This document shows positions 59,317-64,000 of a stretch of 64,000 bases of DNA, one piece after another. The stretch's first letter is position 1, and every line of letters begins with the position of its first letter. The DNA is from QHCA01 sp003244095 (GTDB taxonomy: Bacteria; Actinomycetota; Actinomycetes; Mycobacteriales; QHCA01): contig JBBQNN010000003.1 in the NCBI GenBank assembly GCA_038329965.1, positions 1 through 64,000 of the forward strand, written 5' to 3'. The position numbers and the translations under genes were made by a program. The notes under the pieces were generated by a model. The model was not told where the DNA came from, made no database searches, and saw nothing but the letters and a program-made list of their open reading frames with translations.

Positions 59317-60594
59317 TCAGGCGGCGTCCTGGCGTGGAATGACGACTTCCTTCATCAGCAGTTGCACGGCGGCACAGATCGGGATGGCCAGCAGGGCGCC
59401 GACGATGCCCAACAGGCTGCCGCCGATGAGTACGGCCACGATGGCCGCCGCGGGTGAGACGTCGACCGATCGCTTCATCATCCGCGGGTAGATCACGTAG
59501 TTCTCGACCTGCTGGTAGACGATGTAGAAGACCAGCGTCGCGACCCCGACCGGCCAGGAGACGAAGAACGCCACGATTGTCACCATGACGGCGCCGATGG
59601 TGGCGCCGACCAGGGGGATCAGGTCGGTGACGGCGACGACCAACGCCAGGGCCAGCGGGTAGGGGACGCCCAGCGCCGCGGCCCAGATCAGCGTGGCCGC
59701 ACCGGCGATGAACGCGATGCCCAGCGCGCCGGCGACGTAGCCGCCGACACCGTTGAGGATCTCGTCGCCGATCAGGGCCGCCCGGGCCCGTCGCGAACGC
59801 GGCACCAGCCGATAACCACCGTCCTTGATCCGATCGAAGGCGCTCACGAAGTAGAGCGTCAGGATGAGGACGGTGAGGGTGTTGAAGACGCCGCTGAGGA
59901 CCACCTTGCCGACCCCGAGCACGCCACCGGCGGCCTTCGTACCGATGGAGCTGACCCCGTCGGTCGCGTGCTGCACGATGTGGAAGCGCTTGTCGAGGGA
60001 GTGGAAGGTCCCGTTGCTGCGCAGGTTGGTGAGGTAGTCGGGAGCATTGTCGATCAGGCCGCCGACCTGATTGACGATCGGCGGCACGATCGCGACACCT
60101 ACCCCGACGAAGAAACTGATCACGAGCAGGAAGACCAGTGCCACGGCCATGCCGCGCCTGAGGCCGAGTCGCTCGAGCCGGGACACCGTGGGGTGCAGCC
60201 CGATTGCCAGGAAGGCCGCGATCACGATCAGGATGAGCACCGAGGCGACCGTGACGATGGAGCTGTAGAGGACATAGGCCAAGATGGCGCCCAGTGCGAA
60301 GGTGAACCCGAGCACGAACGGCGAGCGACGCAGTGGCCGGCCGAGGGTGCCGAGCGGGTTGCCGTCGTCGACACCCGCCTCGTGTTGCCGGACGGACTCG
60401 TCGATCAGCGGATCGAGCTCGGCCTCGATCTGCTCGGCCCACTCCTCGGCGATCTCGGCCTCTTCGGCGAACTGCTCAGCCGCCTCGGCGGAGTCCTGAG
60501 CGGCCTCGGCGGCCGCGGTGGCCGTGACGCTTGCGGCCTCCGCCCGGCCGGCCGCATCCGCAGCCCGCTGGTCCTCGCCGCCGCCCTGGCTCAT
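59317..60594 (-). CDS. AI-2E family transporter
   Basis: The 425-residue membrane protein has an acidic, Ala/Glu-rich cytoplasmic N-terminus (about 1-70). The membrane domain has about eight helices with the family features GLHPTVSRLERLGLRRGMA and PLALALVVAVTDLIPLVGATIGA. The family name comes from TqsA, but members also act as sodium/proton antiporters or exporters. ATG 60594 has GAGGAGG just upstream. Confidence 0.85.
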   Translation of the reverse strand: MSQGGGEDQRAADAAGRAEAASVTATAAAEAAQDSAEAAEQFAEEAEIAEEWAEQIEAELDPLIDESVRQHEAGVDDGNPLGTLGRPLRRSPFVLGFTFALGAILAYVLYSSIVTVASVLILIVIAAFLAIGLHPTVSRLERLGLRRGMAVALVFLLVISFFVGVGVAIVPPIVNQVGGLIDNAPDYLTNLRSNGTFHSLDKRFHIVQHATDGVSSIGTKAAGGVLGVGKVVLSGVFNTLTVLILTLYFVSAFDRIKDGGYRLVPRSRRARAALIGDEILNGVGGYVAGALGIAFIAGAATLIWAAALGVPYPLALALVVAVTDLIPLVGATIGAVMVTIVAFFVSWPVGVATLVFYIVYQQVENYVIYPRMMKRSVDVSPAAAIVAVLIGGSLLGIVGALLAIPICAAVQLLMKEVVIPRQDAA

Positions 60595-60641
60595 CGTCCT
60601 CCTCGGCTGCGATCGGACTCTTCCGTGCCTGCCCGATCGCG

Positions 60642-61697
60642 TCAGAGCCGGCGGGTTGACCCCTGTGGTGCAGTGGAGGGGGGCCGCCGCAGCTTCAGGG
60701 TCGGTCCGTCCGGCCGGTCGGCGGTCTCGCGGGTGGGTGTGTCACGCGGAGCGGCGCTGTCCGCGCTCTCGTCGGCGGGTACCTCGGCGACCGGCACGGC
60801 GGCCTCCACAACGGCTGGGCCGGCTGCCTCGGCGGATGCCTGCGAAGTAGCCCGGGCTGGTCCGTGCAGGGTGGGCTGGACGGGCGTGGGTGGCGCTGCC
60901 TGGGCCGCGGGCGCCGACTGTGCGGCCCGCGCCGGCTCCTCGGGGAGGTCGTCCTCGTCGTCGGTTTCGGGCAGTAGCCCGATCACCTCACGCAGCGCCT
61001 TGAGCTGCCGGGTGATGTCGGTGCGCCGGCGGATCAGGGCTGCGATCTCCTTGTCGCGCGCCGTGTGCTCCTCGTCGGCGGTCGCCTGACCGGCCGTCAC
61101 GATGCGCTCTGCCTCGACCCTGGCCTCGGCGAGCAGCCTCTCCGCCTCGCTGCGGGTGGTCTGGATGTGGGTGGTGCCCTGCTGCTCTGCCTCCTGGCGC
61201 AGTCGCTCGATCTCCGCGGAGGCCTCGCCGATGATCCGGCCGGCCTCCATCTTGGCCTCGGCCGTGCGCTGCTCGATGACAGCCTCGGCGTCGGCCGCCT
61301 TGCGCTCGGCATCGCCGAGGATGGTCTCGGCCTCGGTGCGGACACCTGCCACGTCGCGTTCGGCCTCCGAGCGCAGGCGAGCGGACTCCTCCTCGGCAAT
61401 CCGCAGGAACTGCTCGGCCTTGGCGCCAAGACCGGCGTAGGTCGGCTGCTCGGCCTCCACCAGCCGATCGCGCTCGGCCTGCAACTCCCGCTGCAGCTCG
61501 GTCAGGCGTTGCTCCATCGCCCTGGCATGCGACACCGCCGCGGCACGGTCGGCTTGCGTGATCGCGAGGTCGCGCTCGATCCGATCGAGATACTCGTCGA
61601 CCTGGCGGCGGTCATATCCGCGCAGCGCGACGTCGAATGTGGGCAGGGCTGCCGGCTCGGTCACCGGAAGCAGGCCCGGTGCGATATCACGTTCCAT
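60642..61697 (-). CDS. DivIVA/FilP-like coiled-coil protein
   Basis: The 351-residue protein begins with a DivIVA-like segment (LRGYDRRQVDEYLDRIERDL, about 26-45). A long coiled coil rich in Ala, Glu and Arg (about 45-245) follows, then a Pro/Ala-rich tail ending in LKLRRPPSTAPQGSTRRL. It is a paralogue of the upstream neighbour, sharing YAGLGAKAEQFLRIAEEESA against LTGMGARVEQILRLAEEQAA. Such proteins scaffold polar growth or intermediate-filament-like structures in actinobacteria. Confidence 0.8.
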   Translation of the reverse strand: MERDIAPGLLPVTEPAALPTFDVALRGYDRRQVDEYLDRIERDLAITQADRAAAVSHARAMEQRLTELQRELQAERDRLVEAEQPTYAGLGAKAEQFLRIAEEESARLRSEAERDVAGVRTEAETILGDAERKAADAEAVIEQRTAEAKMEAGRIIGEASAEIERLRQEAEQQGTTHIQTTRSEAERLLAEARVEAERIVTAGQATADEEHTARDKEIAALIRRRTDITRQLKALREVIGLLPETDDEDDLPEEPARAAQSAPAAQAAPPTPVQPTLHGPARATSQASAEAAGPAVVEAAVPVAEVPADESADSAAPRDTPTRETADRPDGPTLKLRRPPSTAPQGSTRRL

Positions 61698-61728
61698 GGC
61701 GCCATGGTGGCAGACCCGCCGAACGGCA

Positions 61729-63075
61729 CTAGCGTTGGGCGTTGTTGGACTCGCTGGTCGGCCGAGGTGTGGGCTTGACCTGCGGCGGCCCCTGTGCGCC
61801 GCCCGGGCGGGCCGGGGGGGTGCCTGGTTCGACCGCCTCGACCGCCTCGACGGCATGTGCGGCCTCGTCGAGCTTGTCCGGTGCCGCGGCACCGGGGGTG
61901 GCCAGGGAGATGAGCAGCTCGCGTAGCTGACCCAGCTGGGCGGTGATGCTGTCGCGCTGGCGGGTCAGGTCGTCGACCTGGCGTTGCGCCGATGTGCGGG
62001 TGAGCTCGGCGTCGGCCCGTGCGTCGGCCACCAACTTCTCGGCCTCGTGCCGGGCGTCGGCGCGCAACTGGGTCACCTCGGACTTGGTCTTCTCCAGGCG
62101 GGCTCGCGTCTGCTCGTCGATCTCACGCTGCCGGTGGTCGGCGATGCGGTTGACCTCCGCCGCGCGTGCCTCCGCCGCCTTGGCACGGTGCTCGGACTCC
62201 ATCACCAGCTTCTGTGTGGTGGCCAGCGCCTTGGCGTGCCGCTCGGCCTCGCGCCGTTCGATCTCCTCGCGGCGCTCGGCGAGGGCCAGCTCGAAGTCCT
62301 CCTCGGCCTTGGTACGGCGGGCGTTGGCCTCGCCCAGTGCCTGCTCCGCGGCGGCCCGCATCGAGTCGGCGTCGCGCTTGGCCTGCACCCGCAGCTCGTC
62401 GGTCTCCCGCTTGGCGGCCGTCCGCAGCTGGGTGACCTCGCGCTCGGTGCGGGCCCGCAGTGAGGCGACGTCGCGCTCGATCGTCGAGCGCAGCTGGGCG
62501 ACCTCGTGGTCGGTGGTGGTGCGCAGCTGTGTGGTCTCGCGGACGGTACGCGAGCGCAGGTCGTCGGTCTCGGCCTTGGCGCGGGTGCGCAGGTCGGCCA
62601 GCTCCTTGTCGATGCCGCCGCGTACCGCGGCGGCCTCCTTCTCGGCCGCCGAGATGATCTCGGTGGCGTGTGCCTCGGCCGCCAGCCGGGCCTCGCGCAC
62701 CTCCATGCGGGCGACGCCGCGCAACTGTTCGGCGTCTGCCTCGGCCTTGGCCTGCGCCTCGGCTGCCTGCTCCTCGGCCAGCCGTAGGATCTGCTCGACC
62801 CGCGCGCCCATGCCGGTCAACGTCGGCTTGTCATTCTCCTCCAGCCGCTGCTCGGCCTCGGCGATGCGCTTGCGCAGCGCTCCGAGCTCGCGCTCCAGAG
62901 TGCCCGCCCGCCGGTCGGCCGCTTCACGGGCCTGCACCTCCGCCTGCAGATCGGAAGCGATCTGCTCGAGATGCTGGTCGACCTGTTGGCGGTCGTAACC
63001 ACGCATCACGATGGTGAAACCGGTCGGCGCGTGGCGAGCGTCGAAGAACTCACGAGTCTCGGTTTTGTCAGGCAT
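61729..63075 (-). CDS. Scy-like coiled-coil protein with 11-residue repeats
   Basis: The 448-residue protein has a DivIVA-like start (MRGYDRQQVDQHLEQIASDL, residues 24-43) and a coiled coil to about 390. Residues 163-240 hold seven hendecads such as RTTTDHEVAQL, RSTIERDVASL and RARTEREVTQL. Hendecad architecture is the hallmark of Streptomyces Scy, which organises the polarisome. A Pro-rich tail ends PTSESNNAQR. ATG 63075 is 7 nt after CAGGAT. It precedes its paralogue by 31 nt and follows ccr by 35 nt. Confidence 0.8.
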   Translation of the reverse strand: MPDKTETREFFDARHAPTGFTIVMRGYDRQQVDQHLEQIASDLQAEVQAREAADRRAGTLERELGALRKRIAEAEQRLEENDKPTLTGMGARVEQILRLAEEQAAEAQAKAEADAEQLRGVARMEVREARLAAEAHATEIISAAEKEAAAVRGGIDKELADLRTRAKAETDDLRSRTVRETTQLRTTTDHEVAQLRSTIERDVASLRARTEREVTQLRTAAKRETDELRVQAKRDADSMRAAAEQALGEANARRTKAEEDFELALAERREEIERREAERHAKALATTQKLVMESEHRAKAAEARAAEVNRIADHRQREIDEQTRARLEKTKSEVTQLRADARHEAEKLVADARADAELTRTSAQRQVDDLTRQRDSITAQLGQLRELLISLATPGAAAPDKLDEAAHAVEAVEAVEPGTPPARPGGAQGPPQVKPTPRPTSESNNAQR

Positions 63076-63082
63076 GCCGCAC

Positions 63083-63088
63083 ATCCTG
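63083..63088 (-). promoter_or_regulatory. -10-like box of the Scy-like gene
   Basis: CAGGAT on the minus strand is 7 nt before ATG 63075. Confidence 0.4.
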
Positions 63089-63110
63089 GCAGATAATCAA
63101 CAAGGTGTAT

Positions 63111-64000
63111 CTAGGTGTCCCTGAACCGATTGATCGCATCACGGTGGCGCTCGCGTAACCGCAGGTCACGGACGCCGAGGCCCTCGACCGGAGCCAGGCA
63201 CCGGACGCCGACCTTGCCCTGGTGGGCATTGCGGTGCACCTCGTAGGCCGCCTGACCGGTCTCTTCCAGAGGGTAGGTCCGCGACAGCGTGGGGTGGATC
63301 AGGCCCTTGGCGATGAGGCGGTTGGCCTCCCAGGCCTCCCGGTAGTTGGCGAAGTGCGAGCCGACGATCCGCTTGAGGTTCATCCACAGGTAGCGGTTGT
63401 CGTACTCGTGGAGGTAGCCGCTGGTGGAGGCGCAGGTCACGATGGTGCCGCCGCGCCGGGCGACGTAGACACTGGCGCCGAACGTCTCCCGCCCCGGATG
63501 CTCGAAGACGATGTCGGGGTCGTCGCCGCCGGTGAGCTCGCGGATGCGCCGGCCGAGCCGCTGCCATTCCTTCGGGTCCTGGGTGTGCTCGTCGGCCCAG
63601 AAGCGGTAGTCCTCTGCCGAACGGTCGATGACCAGGTCCGCTCCCATCCGGCGCACCAGGTCGGCCTTGGCCGGACTGGACACGACGCAGACCGGTGTCG
63701 CGCCGCCGCCGAGGGCCAGCTGCGTGGCATAGGAGCCGAGCCCCCCGCTCGCGCCCCAGATCAGGACCGTGTCGCCCTGCTTCATACCGGCGCCGTGGTG
63801 CGACACCAGCTGCCGGTAGGCCGTGGAGTTGACCAGGCCCGGGCTGGCCGCCTCCTCCCAGGTCAGGTGGGCCGGCTTGGGCATGAGCTGGTTGGCCTTG
63901 ACCAGGGACAGCTCCGCGAGGCCGCCGAAGTTGGTCTCGAAACCCCAGATCCGCTGTTGCGGGTCGAGCATCGTGTCGTCGTGGCCGGCCGGGTCCTCCA
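63111..64000 (-). CDS. ccr: Crotonyl-CoA carboxylase/reductase (3' part)
   Basis: The gene runs off the window end; about 296 C-terminal residues are visible, without a start. The medium-chain dehydrogenase fold has WGASGGLGSYATQLALGGGA binding NADPH, and EDPAGHDDTMLDPQQRIWGF followed by ETNFGGLAEL, FEHPGRETFG and RIVGSHFANYREAWEANRL are typical of Ccr. The enzyme reductively carboxylates crotonyl-CoA to ethylmalonyl-CoA, the defining step of the ethylmalonyl-CoA pathway and a source of polyketide extender units. ecm, the next mutase step, is 19 kb away. Confidence 0.93.
   Translation of the reverse strand, partial: EDPAGHDDTMLDPQQRIWGFETNFGGLAELSLVKANQLMPKPAHLTWEEAASPGLVNSTAYRQLVSHHGAGMKQGDTVLIWGASGGLGSYATQLALGGGATPVCVVSSPAKADLVRRMGADLVIDRSAEDYRFWADEHTQDPKEWQRLGRRIRELTGGDDPDIVFEHPGRETFGASVYVARRGGTIVTCASTSGYLHEYDNRYLWMNLKRIVGSHFANYREAWEANRLIAKGLIHPTLSRTYPLEETGQAAYEVHRNAHQGKVGVRCLAPVEGLGVRDLRLRERHRDAINRFRDT

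Overview
The window is GC-rich, densely packed chromosomal DNA from an actinobacterium. The evidence is the gene set and order. An argS, lysA, hom, thrC, thrB, rho, rpmE, prfA, prmC, sua5, atp operon, DUF2550, pduO, murA block follows the order I recall from Mycobacterium tuberculosis. nucS, many TANNNT leaderless promoters, a Scy-like coiled-coil protein and ethylmalonyl-CoA pathway genes also fit. It does not look like a mycobacterium: the ATP synthase b' and delta subunits are separate genes, glyA precedes the atp operon and the rfe/wecA-type gene is absent. I cannot name a genus.

Region 1 (1-2.5 kb) is a worn accessory edge: a membrane protein, gene and tRNA scraps, and a frameshifted tyrosine integrase with a GntR-like tail beside an intact tRNA-Arg(CCG). 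Region 2 (2.5-17.9 kb) is core: a receiver protein, DUF3105, argS, aspartate-family synthesis (lysA-hom-thrC-thrB), rho with a terminator-like leader, rpmE/prfA/prmC/sua5 and glyA. Region 3 (18-29.4 kb) is the F1Fo ATP synthase operon (atpZ-atpI-B-E-F-F'-H-A-G-D-HIT-C), then DUF2550, cobalamin adenosyltransferase and a Cys-to-Asp murA.

Region 4 (29.4-45.3 kb) is lipid and small-molecule metabolism: a ketosynthase and an acyl-CoA ligase, a branched-chain-type ABC importer with a fused permease-ATPase, 3-hydroxybutyryl-CoA dehydrogenase, MFS/MerR and SDR/PadR pairs with visible operators, a STAS protein, ethylmalonyl-CoA mutase and a methyltransferase.

Region 5 (45.3-48.3 kb) is the most unusual part. 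An EspC-like small protein precedes a WXG100-like domain, then RTX repeats and an M91-type HExxH protease, then a lipoprotein. The WXG part and the RTX-protease part are in different frames, and the break falls exactly on AGG-AGG-CGA-CGA, where a +1 shift restores one 528-residue protein.

Region 6 (48.3-64 kb) is mixed core: HIT, TrmH-type methyltransferase, AIM24, an AhpD-like protein, nucS, GMC oxidoreductase, aldehyde dehydrogenase, a tandem 3-hydroxyacyl-CoA dehydrogenase, hydrolase, SDR, AI-2E-type transporter, two DivIVA/Scy-like coiled-coil proteins, and the 3' part of ccr at the window edge. ecm, ccr, the hydroxybutyryl-CoA dehydrogenases and the B12 adenosyltransferase together suggest acetyl-CoA assimilation through the ethylmalonyl-CoA pathway.

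Across the window about 16 genes have a TANNNT-like hexamer 6-8 nt before the start codon, the signature of leaderless transcripts.
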